A stretch of 64,000 bases of DNA from Pseudomonas sp. TMP9 (lineage in GTDB: Bacteria; Pseudomonadota; Gammaproteobacteria; Pseudomonadales; Pseudomonadaceae). The stretch's first letter is position 1. Every line of letters begins with the position of its first letter. Under the pieces are notes generated by a model. That model was given only the letters and a program-made list of their open reading frames with translations. It made no database searches and was not told the DNA's origin. Made by a program: the position numbers and the translations under genes. The DNA is taken from positions 2,770,001 to 2,834,000 of the forward strand of contig NZ_CP149803.1 of the NCBI RefSeq assembly GCF_037943105.1. The letters are read 5' to 3'. Shown piece by piece: positions 1 through 10,949 of the stretch.

Positions 1-379
1 ACACCTTGGCGCCGTCTACCGGCGAGGCAAAGTAAACGCCCTCCTCCTTAATTTTGCGCATCGCGCCCAAGCTAAACACCTGAAAACCGCCGGAGTCGGT
101 GAGGATCGGGCCTTGCCACTGCATAAAGTCATGCAGGTCGCCGTGCTTCTTGATCACCTCAGTACCGGGACGCAGCCAAAGGTGAAAGGTATTGCCCAGG
201 ATCATCTGCGCACCAATCGCCTCAATGTCGCGGGGCAGCATGCCCTTGACCGTGCCGTAAGTGCCCACGGGCATAAAGGCAGGGGTTTCCACCTCACCGC
301 GCGGGAAGGTCATGCGGCCACGGCGTGCCTTGCCGTCGGTTGCCAACAATTCAAATGACATACGGCAGGTGCGCGTCAT
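1..379 (-). CDS. tgt: Queuine tRNA-ribosyltransferase, N-terminal part (cut by window edge)
   Basis: Tgt exchanges guanine-34 for the queuine precursor preQ1 in tRNAs with GUN anticodons, the entry step of queuosine formation on tRNA. Only the first 126 residues or so lie in the window; the remaining roughly 250 are beyond the left edge. Visible family features are the PAFMPVGT stretch (about 33-40), LGNTFHL (61-67) and [11 protein letters not shown] with the catalytic Asp at about 95. I chose the ATG at 379 because GAGGAG lies 5-6 bases upstream and the ATG overlaps the queA stop by four bases (ATGA), which suggests translational coupling. An internal ATG at 361 matches the shorter N-terminus of many homologues but has no comparable ribosome binding site. 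Confidence 0.96.
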   Translation of the reverse strand, partial: MTRTCRMSFELLATDGKARRGRMTFPRGEVETPAFMPVGTYGTVKGMLPRDIEAIGAQMILGNTFHLWLRPGTEVIKKHGDLHDFMQWQGPILTDSGGFQVFSLGAMRKIKEEGVYFASPVDGAKV

Positions 380-1425
380 AGCTGCTCCTCTGGCCCACGC
401 GGGGCCGGGTTACGCGTAATAAACATGGCATCGCCATAACTGAAAAACCGGTACTGCCCGTCAACTGCCGCCTGATAGGCCGCCATAGTTTCAGGGTAAC
501 CGGCAAACGCCGACACCAGCATCAATAGGGTCGATTCCGGCAAATGGAAGTTAGTCACCAGCGCATCGACCACATGCAGCGGCCGGCCGGGGAAAATAAA
601 AATGTCCGTGTCACCACTAAACGCCTTGAGCACACCATCACGCGCAGCACTTTCCAGCGACCGCACGCTCGTGGTGCCCACCGCTACAACGCGGCCGCCA
701 CGAGCACGGCAAGCCGCTACGGCATCGACCACATCTTGACCCACCTCCAGCCACTCGCTGTGCATGGGGTGGTCTTCAAGCTTCTCGACGCGCACCGGCT
801 GGAATGTCCCAGCGCCAACATGCAGGGTCACAAACGTGCTGGCGACGCCTTTCTTGGCAATTGCTGCGAGCAAAGCTTGATCGAAATGCAGCCCGGCAGT
901 CGGCGCGGCAACCGCACCGGCGCGTGAGGCGTAAACCGTCTGATAGCGCTCGCGGTCAGATTCTTCATCCGGGCGGTCAATATACGGCGGCAGCGGCATA
1001 TGCCCCACTCGCTCCAGCAGCGGCAACACCTCTTCGGCAAACCGCAGCTCAAACAGTGCGTCATGCCGCGCCACCATCAGCGCCTCGCCCGCACCATCAA
1101 TCAGAATGCTAGAGCCTGGCTTAGGTGACTTACTCGACCGCACATGGGCCAACACCCGATGACTGTCCAACACTCGCTCAATCAAAATTTCCAGCTTGCC
1201 GCCCGAGGCTTTTTGCCCGAAAAGCCGCGCCGGAATAACCCGCGTGTTGTTAAACACCATCAAATCGTTGGGCTGCAGATAATCCAGCAGATCATTGAAG
1301 TGCTTGTGGGCCAGCTCGCCAGTCGGCCCATCAAGCACCAGCAAGCGGCTGGCGCAGCGCTCGGCAAGGGGATGGCGGGCAATCAGAGCATCTGGCAGCT
1401 CAAAATTGAAGTCGGCAACACGCAT
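376..1425 (-). CDS. queA: S-adenosylmethionine:tRNA ribosyltransferase-isomerase
   Basis: QueA moves the ribosyl group of S-adenosylmethionine onto the preQ1 base in tRNA, giving epoxyqueuosine; it works directly after Tgt, the next gene of the operon. The protein is 349 residues, the normal family length, beginning [11 protein letters not shown] and containing the characteristic YQTVYA and [13 protein letters not shown] segments (around 160-180) and the [10 protein letters not shown] stretch. The reading frame is open further upstream through the tRNA gene, but those codons are the antisense of tRNA-Leu and are not part of the gene. The stop overlaps the tgt start by four bases. Family identity is clear from the whole sequence. 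Confidence 0.97.
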   Translation of the reverse strand: MRVADFNFELPDALIARHPLAERCASRLLVLDGPTGELAHKHFNDLLDYLQPNDLMVFNNTRVIPARLFGQKASGGKLEILIERVLDSHRVLAHVRSSKSPKPGSSILIDGAGEALMVARHDALFELRFAEEVLPLLERVGHMPLPPYIDRPDEESDRERYQTVYASRAGAVAAPTAGLHFDQALLAAIAKKGVASTFVTLHVGAGTFQPVRVEKLEDHPMHSEWLEVGQDVVDAVAACRARGGRVVAVGTTSVRSLESAARDGVLKAFSGDTDIFIFPGRPLHVVDALVTNFHLPESTLLMLVSAFAGYPETMAAYQAAVDGQYRFFSYGDAMFITRNPAPRGPEEQL

Positions 1426-1495
1426 GGTCGGAGTGGGGTCGTTTAGGAGGGCCGCAGAGCTTACCGGAAATCGCACATTCTGAACACGCAGTGCA

Positions 1496-1524
1496 TTGAC
1501 CAACCGCAATACCCTCTCTATACT
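1496..1524 (+). promoter_or_regulatory. Sigma-70 promoter of the tRNA-Leu gene
   Basis: A TTGACC -35 element (1496-1501) and a TATACT -10 element (1519-1524) are separated by exactly 17 bases. The mature tRNA begins 13 bases after the -10 box. This is a near-consensus housekeeping promoter, as expected for a tRNA gene. Confidence 0.85.
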
Positions 1525-1537
1525 CCGCCGCCATTGT

Positions 1538-1622
1538 GCCCCGGTGGCGGAACCGGTAGACGCGGCGGATTCAAAATCCGTTTTCGAAAGAAGTGGGAGT
1601 TCGAGTCTCCCCCGGGGCACCA
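1538..1622 (+). tRNA. tRNA-Leu (anticodon CAA, reads UUG)
   Basis: The acceptor arms GCCCCGG (1538-1544) and CCGGGGC (1612-1618) pair perfectly, followed by discriminator A and an encoded CCA (1620-1622). The anticodon stem GCGGA/TCCGT encloses the loop TTCAAAA, giving anticodon CAA. The T arm contains GTTCGAGTC. A long variable arm between the anticodon and T arms is typical of class II tRNAs such as leucine. A strong promoter precedes it and an intrinsic terminator follows about 45 bases downstream. Confidence 0.97.
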
Positions 1623-1666
1623 TTAGATTCTCTCAGAACGTACCGAAACGTACTGAGAACCCAAGA

Positions 1667-1692
1667 AAACCGGCCTTGAGCCGGTTTTTTTT
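1667..1692 (+). terminator. Intrinsic terminator after tRNA-Leu
   Basis: AACCGGC and GCCGGTT form a 7-bp stem around the loop CTTGA and run into eight T residues. It closes the short tRNA transcription unit. Confidence 0.9.
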
Positions 1693-1705
1693 CGCGTGCA
1701 GCCCG

Positions 1706-1723
1706 TGATAATTTAAATTATCA
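1706..1723. other. 18-bp perfect AT-rich palindrome
   Basis: TGATAATTTAAATTATCA reads identically on both strands. It lies in the 270-bp gap between the tRNA terminator and the RDD gene. The half site TGATAAT resembles a Fur-type half site, but the spacing (four bases between 7-bp arms) differs from the classic Fur box. It may be an operator; nothing shows which protein binds. The rest of the gap, up to 1950, shows no coding signal. Confidence 0.5.
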
Positions 1724-1965
1724 GCCCGCATGGCATGCAGATCCCTACTTACCGGGGCTCAGGGCAAGAAAACCTTATAGATGAACCGAGTTCACGCTTA
1801 AGCATAAATGTGTTGCCGGGCAGAGCTGCTGGCTTACAGAACTCGCTTTTTACACATCACACATAGCAACCTTACGGCATAAGAAATGGCCTAAGACCGT
1901 TGTATGCTCACCTGCACTGCTTTGTTATTTACTTTCCGCCAGTTCGTTTGAGCCAGGAGCCAACC

Positions 1966-2460
1966 ATGCCGAAACACTTGCTGCGCCCGCAGGGGCAATT
2001 CCCCAGCGCCGGTTTGGGCCGCCGCTTTGCGGCTATGTTTTATGATTTTTTGCTGTGCCTTGCGCTGCTGATGGTGGTGACGTTTATCTACAAGCTGATC
2101 CTGATGGGCTTTTATGGTGAGGTGCAGCTCAAGCAGATGTCTGACGCAGGCGCACTGGACGGCGACCCCGTGCTCTCGACCTTACTATTTCTAAGCTTGT
2201 TCGGCTTTTTCGCCAAGTTCTGGAGTCACAGCGGGCAAACCTTGGGCATGCAAGTGTGGAGCTTGCGCATTCAAAACAGCGACGGTACGGCCATCAGTTT
2301 GTGGCAGGCACTGTTGCGCTTTCTGGTAGCAATCGGTTCGTGGTTACTGCTTGGCTTGGGCTTTTTCTGGGTGCTGTGGGATAAAGAAAAACGCAGCTGG
2401 CATGACATGTACTCGGACAGCCAGGTGGTTCAGCTGCCCAAAGATATCCATAAGAAATAA
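1966..2460 (+). CDS. RDD family membrane protein
   Basis: A 164-residue integral membrane protein of the RDD family, a group of unclear general function; some members have been linked to ion transport. The N-terminal LGRRFAAMFYDF segment carries the Arg and Asp that name the family. Three hydrophobic segments are evident at about 25-48, 65-82 and 112-135. AGGAG at 1955-1959 sits six bases before the chosen ATG. It stands alone, followed by a bidirectional terminator shared with the convergent lptG. P. aeruginosa has a comparable gene between queA and the lpt genes. The specific substrate cannot be told from the sequence. Confidence 0.85.
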   Translation: MPKHLLRPQGQFPSAGLGRRFAAMFYDFLLCLALLMVVTFIYKLILMGFYGEVQLKQMSDAGALDGDPVLSTLLFLSLFGFFAKFWSHSGQTLGMQVWSLRIQNSDGTAISLWQALLRFLVAIGSWLLLGLGFFWVLWDKEKRSWHDMYSDSQVVQLPKDIHKK

Positions 2461-2550
2461 CCCTTACGCCGCTCAGTACAAGTGCCTGGGCACCCTCTTT
2501 AATGCTGCGCAGCGACAGCCCCAAGGGTGTTCACCCTTGATGGCAGCAAT

Positions 2551-2592
2551 AAAAAAGCCGGCGAGCACTCAGTGTGCGCGCCGGCTTTTTAA
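2551..2592. terminator. Bidirectional intrinsic terminator between the RDD gene and lptG
   Basis: AAAAAAGCCGGCG and CGCGCCGGCTTTTT form a strong GC stem flanked by an A run on one side and a T run on the other, so it can stop transcription from both converging genes. Confidence 0.88.
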
Positions 2593-2599
2593 TGGGTGA

Positions 2600-3653
2600 T
2601 TAACCCGCGCGGCGCAGCAACCAAGCGCCCGCGAGGGCGCAGACAGTGGCGGGGATTAATACCGCCAGCAGTGGCGAGAAACCAAATACCAGGCTCGAAG
2701 GCCCGAGCAGGTCTTGGCTTATCTTGAACACAAAGCCCACCAGCACGCCGGTAAATACTCGCTGACCCAAGGTTACCGAACGCAGGGGGCCGAAGATAAA
2801 GGAGATGGCCATCAGTACTAGCGCTGCCGTCACCAGCGGTTGCAGCACCTTGGTCCAGAACGACAGCCAGTATTGGCTGTTATTGAGGCCCTGTTCAGCC
2901 AGGTAATGGATGTAACCCCACAAGCCGGTTATAGACAGCGCATCGGGGGCCAGCACTACGGTGCCAAGCAACTGCGGGGTCAGCTCAACATCCCAGCGCT
3001 CGCGGTCTTGCTTGATCACTTCACTGCTGCGCTCACGGAAATGCGTGGTGGCGACATCCTCCAGTAGCCAGTGATCATCTTGGTACTCGGCGCGCCGGGC
3101 GAAGCTGGAGGACTGCATGCGCTTTTGCTCATCAAAGCGGTAGCGGGTTACACCCAGCAACACGCCATCGACTTGCACGGCATTGATGTGCACATATTCT
3201 TGGCCTTGGCGGTGCCACAAGCCACGTTTTGAGCTTTGCGCTTCACCGCCACCTTGGGCCACAGCACGGCTGGCTTGGGCCTGATTCTCGCTGTAAGGCG
3301 CGAGGTATTCACCGATCAGCACGCCGACCACCATCAGCACCAGCATGGGTTTCATCACCGCCCAGACAATCCGCCCAGTAGAAACGCCAGCAGCGCGCAT
3401 GATGGTCAATTCACTGTTACTGGCCAGCGAGCCTAAACCGATCAGGCAGCCGATCAGTGCCGCCATGGGCAGCATTTCGTAAATACGTCGCGGAGCGGTC
3501 AGCAGCACATAACCGAGGGCATCGAGCAGGCTGTAGTTGTCCTCGATATCACCTAATTCATCGACAAACGCAAACAACAAGGCCAAGCCAACGATGATGC
3601 CCAGTACGGCCACGATAGCGACAAAGACTTGTGCGCCAATGTAGCGATCTAAC

Positions 3654-3661
<8 letters not shown>
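2600..3661 (-). CDS. lptG: LPS export ABC transporter permease LptG
   Basis: LptG is one of the two inner-membrane permeases of the LptB2FGC complex that extracts lipopolysaccharide from the inner membrane for transport to the cell surface. The 353-residue protein shows the family plan: two N-terminal membrane helices (about 13-35 and 55-85), a large periplasmic beta-rich domain (SSKRGLWHRQGQEYVHINAV begins near residue 145) and three to four C-terminal helices. The GTG start at 3661 gives MVKLDRYIG-type homology and overlaps the lptF stop by eight bases (3654-3661), so the pair is translationally coupled. An in-frame upstream ATG would lie deep inside lptF and adds a non-homologous stretch. 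Confidence 0.95.
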
Positions 3662-6408
<2,747 letters not shown>

Positions 6409-6435
6409 TACGTCGAGGCAGGACTGCTGCGGGTC

Positions 6436-6454
6436 GGCGCTAGCGTTTAGCGCC
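6436..6454 (+). other. Hairpin downstream of pepA
   Basis: GGCGCTA and TAGCGCC form a perfect 7-bp stem around GCGTT. There is no T run, so it is not a standard terminator; it could stabilise the pepA mRNA end or attenuate read-through into holC. Confidence 0.4.
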
Positions 6455-6594
6455 GCACTTTGCCCTGGTGCTTAGGCGCCGCGCAGCAGATTCCAAGCAA
6501 CGGCACGGTGAAGGTGCGGTTTTGAGTGCAATTGGCTGGTAAGCTGCGCGCCACCTGCCAGCCGCCTCTGGCAACAACGCCCAAGCGTGTCGTT

Positions 6595-7014
6595 ATGCCC
6601 CGAATAGAATTTTACGTACTCTCCACCGCCGTGCCGGGCGACCGCCTACGTGCGGCGTGCCAGCTGACGATGAAAGCCTGGCGCGCTGGCCTGCCGGTAT
6701 TTGTGCGTGGCAGCGATGCGCAGCAATGCAGCGAGGTCGATGAACTGCTGTGGCGTTTTAAGGCTGAGAGCTTCGTGCCGCACAGCCTGCAGCAAGATGA
6801 TGCGCAAGCGCCGGTGGTGATTGGTCTGGACCAAGAACCGCTGATGACGCAAGGCGTCCTGATCAACCTAAGCCAGACCCTTTCACCGCAGGTCGAGCAC
6901 TTTAGTCGGGTGATCGAAATCGTCAACCAAGAACCCAGCCTGCTGAGCGCCTGCCGGGACAATTTCCGCAGTTACCGCCAGCGCGGCTATGATCCCAAAC
7001 GAGTCGAACTCTAG
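6595..7014 (+). CDS. holC: DNA polymerase III subunit chi
   Basis: The chi subunit links the clamp loader (through psi) to single-stranded-DNA-binding protein at the replication fork. The 139-residue product starts MPRIEFYVLS, like other HolC proteins, and contains the conserved pattern of an N-terminal strand, the WRAGLPVFVR strand-helix, DELLW and SFVPH (about 48-62), followed by the acidic QDDAQAPVVI segment. Its position between pepA and valS is the standard pseudomonad arrangement. The ribosome binding site is weak; an upstream in-frame start would add non-homologous residues. The gene ends nine bases before the next one, so both are probably co-transcribed. Confidence 0.93.
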   Translation: MPRIEFYVLSTAVPGDRLRAACQLTMKAWRAGLPVFVRGSDAQQCSEVDELLWRFKAESFVPHSLQQDDAQAPVVIGLDQEPLMTQGVLINLSQTLSPQVEHFSRVIEIVNQEPSLLSACRDNFRSYRQRGYDPKRVEL

Positions 7015-7023
7015 CAGCACATC

Positions 7024-7407
7024 ATGGACAACCCGAACCCGTCGCAAAAACCCGCACACTTGCTGAACGACCTAGAGTCGATCCGCCAACTGCTGGGTGA
7101 TGAAAACCTCGAACCCCCGCTGCTGATCGACTCACTCGACCCAGACAGCATTCCCCTGCTCTCAGAAATCGTCACCCCACCGCCTACTTTGGCAGCGTCA
7201 GCGCTAAGAGCTGCGCCGAGCCTGCGTGACACAGTGAGTCAGAGCATCAGCCGCGACAGCGAGGTCAATCGCCTAGACAGCGAACTGCGAGCTGCTGCTC
7301 AGCTAATTCTGCAGGATGTGATCGACGACTTCGTGCCGCAAATCGAGGCCGAACTCAAACGCCGCCTGGATGCCCGCTTGAGCCGCTTGCTGCCACCACG
7401 CAGGTAG
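7024..7407 (+). CDS. Conserved hypothetical protein between holC and valS
   Basis: A 127-residue acidic soluble protein without signal peptide or membrane segment. The N-terminal half is rich in Pro, Leu and Asp (LIDSLDPDSIPLL) and probably flexible; the C-terminal 50 residues (ELRAAAQLILQDVIDDFVPQ and a basic tail ending LLPPRR) look like amphipathic helices. A gene of this kind lies in the same place in P. aeruginosa, between holC and valS. I do not know its function. Location and short spacing suggest co-transcription with holC. Confidence 0.8.
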   Translation: MDNPNPSQKPAHLLNDLESIRQLLGDENLEPPLLIDSLDPDSIPLLSEIVTPPPTLAASALRAAPSLRDTVSQSISRDSEVNRLDSELRAAAQLILQDVIDDFVPQIEAELKRRLDARLSRLLPPRR

Positions 7408-7469
7408 CGGCTTAGGCGCAATGCAGCGGCGGCTAAAGCTTCGCCATGCCCGCCGCAGGCAATTAATGC

Positions 7470-7566
7470 GTAGCCCGGATAAGCCTTAGCGCAATCCGGG
7501 AGACCACAGCGCCGGATAACCCCAACACAATCCGGAAATCGCGGTCCCGGATTGCATCCGGGCTAC
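7470..7566. repeat. REP-type inverted repeat pair, copy 1
   Basis: GTAGCCCGGAT at the left and ATCCGGGCTAC at the right are inverted arms, with further internal CCGGAT and ATCCGG pieces. This is the layout of paired REP elements (REPIN/BIME) common between Pseudomonas genes. A closely similar copy follows 50 bases later. The pair fills most of the 424-bp gap before valS. Confidence 0.88.
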
Positions 7567-7617
7567 GGGTCTAGCCCACAAGCAAGACGTCGCCATACCA
7601 TCGCCAGCAATCAATCC

Positions 7618-7714
7618 GTAGCCCGGATAAGCCCTGGCGCAATCCGGGAGACCACAACGCCGGATAAACCCAACACCATCAAGCAATCGCGGTCCCGGAT
7701 TGCATCCGGGCTAA
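7618..7714. repeat. REP-type inverted repeat pair, copy 2
   Basis: A near copy of the element at 7470-7566 in the same orientation: same arms (the last one ends GGGCTAA rather than GGGCTAC), same internal agaccaca and tcgcggtcccgg segments, with small substitutions and indels. It ends about 115 bases before the valS start. A TATACT box at 7784-7789 between it and valS may be the valS -10 element. Confidence 0.88.
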
Positions 7715-7831
7715 GGGGGCGAACCGTTTGCCCGCCAGTCAGCCGCGCCGTGCTTGCCCTTACGCCACACCGGCCTTCCCCGCTATACTTGCCGGCTTTT
7801 CCGTCTAGCCGTCATAAGGGTCCCGCCGCGC

Positions 7832-10678
7832 ATGGACAAGACCTACCAGCCGCACGCCATTGAAACCGCCCTCTACCAGAACTGGGAGGCGAACAACTAT
7901 TTCGCCCCGCAGGGTGCGGGCGAGCCTTACACCATTATGATCCCGCCGCCGAACGTCACCGGCAGCCTGCACATGGGCCACGGCTTCAACAACTCGATCA
8001 TGGATTGCCTGATTCGTTTGCGCCGCATGCAGGGTCGCAACACCCTGTGGCAGCCGGGCACCGACCACGCTGGCATCGCCACGCAAATGGTGGTTGAGCG
8101 CCAGCTGGCCGCCGAAGGCATTGGCCGGCACGATCTTGGCCGCGAGAAGTTCCTGGAAAAAATCTGGGAATGGAAAGAACAGTCCGGCGGCACCATCACC
8201 CGGCAGATCCGTCGTCTGGGCAGCTCGGTGGACTGGTCGCGCGAGCGCTTCACTATGGACGACGGCCTGTCCGAGTCGGTCAAAGAAGCCTTTGTCCGGC
8301 TGCACAAAGACGGCCTGATCTACCGCGGCAAGCGTCTGGTTAACTGGGACACCAAATTCCACACCGCCATCTCCGACCTCGAAGTAGAAAGCCACGACGA
8401 GAAAGGCAGCCTGTGGAACCTGCGTTACCCGCTGGCCGATGGCAACAAAACCGCCGACGGCAAGAATTACCTAACCGTCGCCACCACGCGCCCGGAAACC
8501 ATGCTCGGCGACAGCGCTGTCGCGGTTAATCCGAATGACGAGCGCTATCAGGCGTTGATCGGCACCTTTATTGACCTGCCGCTGCTGGGCCGACGCATCC
8601 CGATCATCGCGGACGACTACTGCGACCCCGAATTCGGTACCGGCTGCGTAAAAATCACCCCAGCCCACGACTTCAATGACTACGAAGTCGGCAAGCGCCA
8701 TAACCTGCCGCTGATCAACATTTTCGACAAAAACGCCGCCGTACTGGCTACCGCGCAGGTGTTCCACGGCGATGGCAGCGTTAACCCCGACTTCGACGGT
8801 AGCCTGCCCGCTGAGTACGCGGGCCTCGACCGTTTTGAAGCCCGCAAGCAAATCGTTGCCGCCTTCGACGCCGCCGGCCTGCTCGAAAGCATTGAGCCGC
8901 ATGCCCTGAAAGTGCCGAAAGGCGACCGTTCCGGCACCATCATCGAGCCGTGGCTGACCGACCAGTGGTACGTCAGCACCAAGCCGCTGGCCGAAAAAGC
9001 TATCGCAGTGGTCGAGAGCGGTGAAATCCAGTTTGTGCCCAAGCAGTACGAGAACATGTATTTTTCCTGGATGCGCGACATCCAAGACTGGTGCATCAGC
9101 CGTCAGCTCTGGTGGGGCCACCGCATCCCGGCTTGGTACGACGAGGCCGGCAACGTCTATGTCGGCCGCGACGAAGCGGAAGTGCGCGCTGAACACAACC
9201 TCGGCGACATCAACCTGCGCCAAGATGAAGACGTCCTCGACACGTGGTTCAGCTCCGGCCTGTGGACCTTCTCCACCCTCGGCTGGCCCGAGCAGACCGA
9301 TGCCCTCAAGACCTTCCACCCCACCGACGTTCTAGTGACTGGTTTTGACATCATCTTCTTCTGGGTGGCGCGGATGATCATGCTGTCCACTCACCTGACC
9401 GGGCAGATTCCGTTCAAGACCGTGTACGTGCACGGCTTAGTGCGCGATGGCCAAGGGCAGAAAATGTCCAAGTCCAAGGGCAATGTGCTCGACCCACTGG
9501 ATATCGTCGACGGAATTACTCTGGATGAGCTGCTGGCAAAGCGTACCAGCGGTTTGATGCAACCCAAACTGGCCGAAAAAATCGCCAAACAGACCAAAGC
9601 GGAATTCCCAGACGGCATTGCCGCCTACGGCACCGACGCGCTGCGCTTCACCAACCTGGCGTTGGCCTCTACCGGCCGTGACATCAAGTTCGACATGGGC
9701 CGGGTTGAGGGTTACCGAAACTTCTGCAACAAAATCTGGAACGCCGCCAACTTCGTCATCGAAAACACCGATGGCCAGGACACCGGCGTCAACGGTGAGC
9801 CGGTCGAGCTCTCCTCGGTGGATCGCTGGATCATCTCCGCCCTGCAGCGCACCGAAGCCGACGTGATCCGTCACCTAGACGCCTTCCGCTTCGACCTAGC
9901 CGCGCACGCCCTCTATGAGTTTATCTGGGACGAGTACTGCGCCTGGTACTTGGAGCTGGTCAAGCCGGTGCTGTGGGACGAGAACGCCTCAGTCGAACGT
10001 CAGCGCGGCACCCGCCGCACGCTGGTGCGCGTGCTGGAAGTGGCACTGCGTCTAGCCCACCCGTTTATGCCGTTTATCACTGAAGAAATCTGGCAGCGCA
10101 TCAAGGCGCAAGCCGGCGTCTCCCAAGGTGAAAAGCAAGGCGACACCATCATGCTGCAAGCTTGGCCAGTGGCCAACGAGAGCCGCATCGATGCTGCTGC
10201 CGAAGGCGACATCGAGTGGGTCAAGCAGCTGATGCTCGGCCTGCGCCAGATCCGTGGTGAGATGAAAATCTCCATGGCCAAGCGCATCGACATCATCCTG
10301 CAGAACGCCAGTGCAGAAGACCTGCGCCGCCTAGCCGACAACGCACCGCTGCTGAACAAGCTGGCCAAGCTGGAGTCGGTACGCGTACTCGAAGCCGGTG
10401 AAGATGCACCAATGTCTGCCACCGCACTAGTGGGTGAGATGCAGGTGTTAGTGCCCATGGCCGGGCTGATCGACAAGGACGCCGAACTGGCGCGCTTGGA
10501 CAAAGAGATCGGCCGGCTCACCGGCGAAGTGCAGCGCGTGGGCGGCAAGCTCGCCAACGAAGGCTTCGTTGCCAAAGCGCCAGCCGAAGTGCTCGATAAA
10601 GAGCGTGCCAAGCTGAATGAGGCCGAGCAAGCACTGAGCAAAATGGTCGAGCAACGCGAGAAAATCGCTAACCTTTGA
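7832..10678 (+). CDS. valS: Valyl-tRNA synthetase
   Basis: Charges tRNA-Val with valine and edits misactivated threonine. The 948-residue class I enzyme carries the HIGH-type motif HMGH at 47-50 after PPPNVTG, the KMSKS motif at 544-548, the editing-domain sequences ([10 protein letters not shown], then [20 protein letters not shown]) and the C-terminal coiled-coil arm (about 885-948, [14 protein letters not shown]). Length is normal. The ATG at 7832 gives [11 protein letters not shown], typical for pseudomonads; AAGGG lies about 11 bases upstream. Transcription ends at a clear terminator 15 bases after the stop. Confidence 0.98.
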   Translation: MDKTYQPHAIETALYQNWEANNYFAPQGAGEPYTIMIPPPNVTGSLHMGHGFNNSIMDCLIRLRRMQGRNTLWQPGTDHAGIATQMVVERQLAAEGIGRHDLGREKFLEKIWEWKEQSGGTITRQIRRLGSSVDWSRERFTMDDGLSESVKEAFVRLHKDGLIYRGKRLVNWDTKFHTAISDLEVESHDEKGSLWNLRYPLADGNKTADGKNYLTVATTRPETMLGDSAVAVNPNDERYQALIGTFIDLPLLGRRIPIIADDYCDPEFGTGCVKITPAHDFNDYEVGKRHNLPLINIFDKNAAVLATAQVFHGDGSVNPDFDGSLPAEYAGLDRFEARKQIVAAFDAAGLLESIEPHALKVPKGDRSGTIIEPWLTDQWYVSTKPLAEKAIAVVESGEIQFVPKQYENMYFSWMRDIQDWCISRQLWWGHRIPAWYDEAGNVYVGRDEAEVRAEHNLGDINLRQDEDVLDTWFSSGLWTFSTLGWPEQTDALKTFHPTDVLVTGFDIIFFWVARMIMLSTHLTGQIPFKTVYVHGLVRDGQGQKMSKSKGNVLDPLDIVDGITLDELLAKRTSGLMQPKLAEKIAKQTKAEFPDGIAAYGTDALRFTNLALASTGRDIKFDMGRVEGYRNFCNKIWNAANFVIENTDGQDTGVNGEPVELSSVDRWIISALQRTEADVIRHLDAFRFDLAAHALYEFIWDEYCAWYLELVKPVLWDENASVERQRGTRRTLVRVLEVALRLAHPFMPFITEEIWQRIKAQAGVSQGEKQGDTIMLQAWPVANESRIDAAAEGDIEWVKQLMLGLRQIRGEMKISMAKRIDIILQNASAEDLRRLADNAPLLNKLAKLESVRVLEAGEDAPMSATALVGEMQVLVPMAGLIDKDAELARLDKEIGRLTGEVQRVGGKLANEGFVAKAPAEVLDKERAKLNEAEQALSKMVEQREKIANL

Positions 10679-10692
10679 GTAACAACCCTCGA

Positions 10693-10731
10693 CTAAAAAG
10701 CCCGCCGCCCTATACCGCGCGGGCTTTTTAG
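10693..10731. terminator. Intrinsic terminator after valS
   Basis: CTAAAAAGCCCGC and GCGGGCTTTTTAG are perfect 13-bp inverted arms around a 13-base loop. The A and T runs make it usable from either side. Confidence 0.92.
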
Positions 10732-10757
10732 TATGGGCTTGGCGCTCGCCCGGCCGA

Positions 10758-10801
10758 TCCGAAAAGGCGGCGCTAGGACCCTGCAGCGCTAACCCCTCGG
10801 A
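10758..10801 (+). promoter_or_regulatory. Candidate structured leader RNA (possible nhaA-I/Li+-type riboswitch) upstream of nhaD
   Basis: Two nested stems are visible: TCCGA (10758-10762) with TCGGA (10797-10801), and inside it GCGCT (10770-10774) with AGCGC (10785-10789). The purine-rich AAAAGGCG and the TAACCCC strands form an asymmetric internal loop between them, and the apical loop is AGGACCCTGC. GGAGG overlaps the 3' strand of the outer stem. A GGTCGCGCT segment about 40 bases downstream could pair alternatively with AGCGC. Structured RNAs of the nhaA-I class are known in front of cation antiporter genes and sense Li+. Assignment to that class is from memory of the general layout, without a covariance search. 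Downstream, to 10949, I see an AT-interrupted hairpin at about 10856-10880 and no gene. Confidence 0.45.
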
Positions 10802-10949
10802 GGTATTAATTTATCCCGTGATCTGGCTTAAGGTCGCGCTGGTCAATCACAGCCCTGCCTTTTTCGGGAAAAATCAGGCATCTTCTGCCCCCTGAATTTT
10901 GGCAACCTTTTGTAATCTATTTCTCACCTTGGCTCAGGAACCCTCCACC

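Noticed and set aside
1426..1623. Possible N-terminal extension of queA through the tRNA-Leu gene
   Set aside because: The extra codons are the antisense of tRNA-Leu, and QueA homology begins exactly at the ATG at 1425.
7470..7714. Repeated segments considered as a CRISPR-like array
   Set aside because: Only two copies of about 97 bases, each an inverted-repeat pair, without regular short spacers or cas genes.
10818..10895. Short upstream open frame (GTG, 25 codons) between the structured leader and nhaD
   Set aside because: GGAGGT lies 13 bases away, too far for a convincing start, and the peptide shows no recognisable feature.
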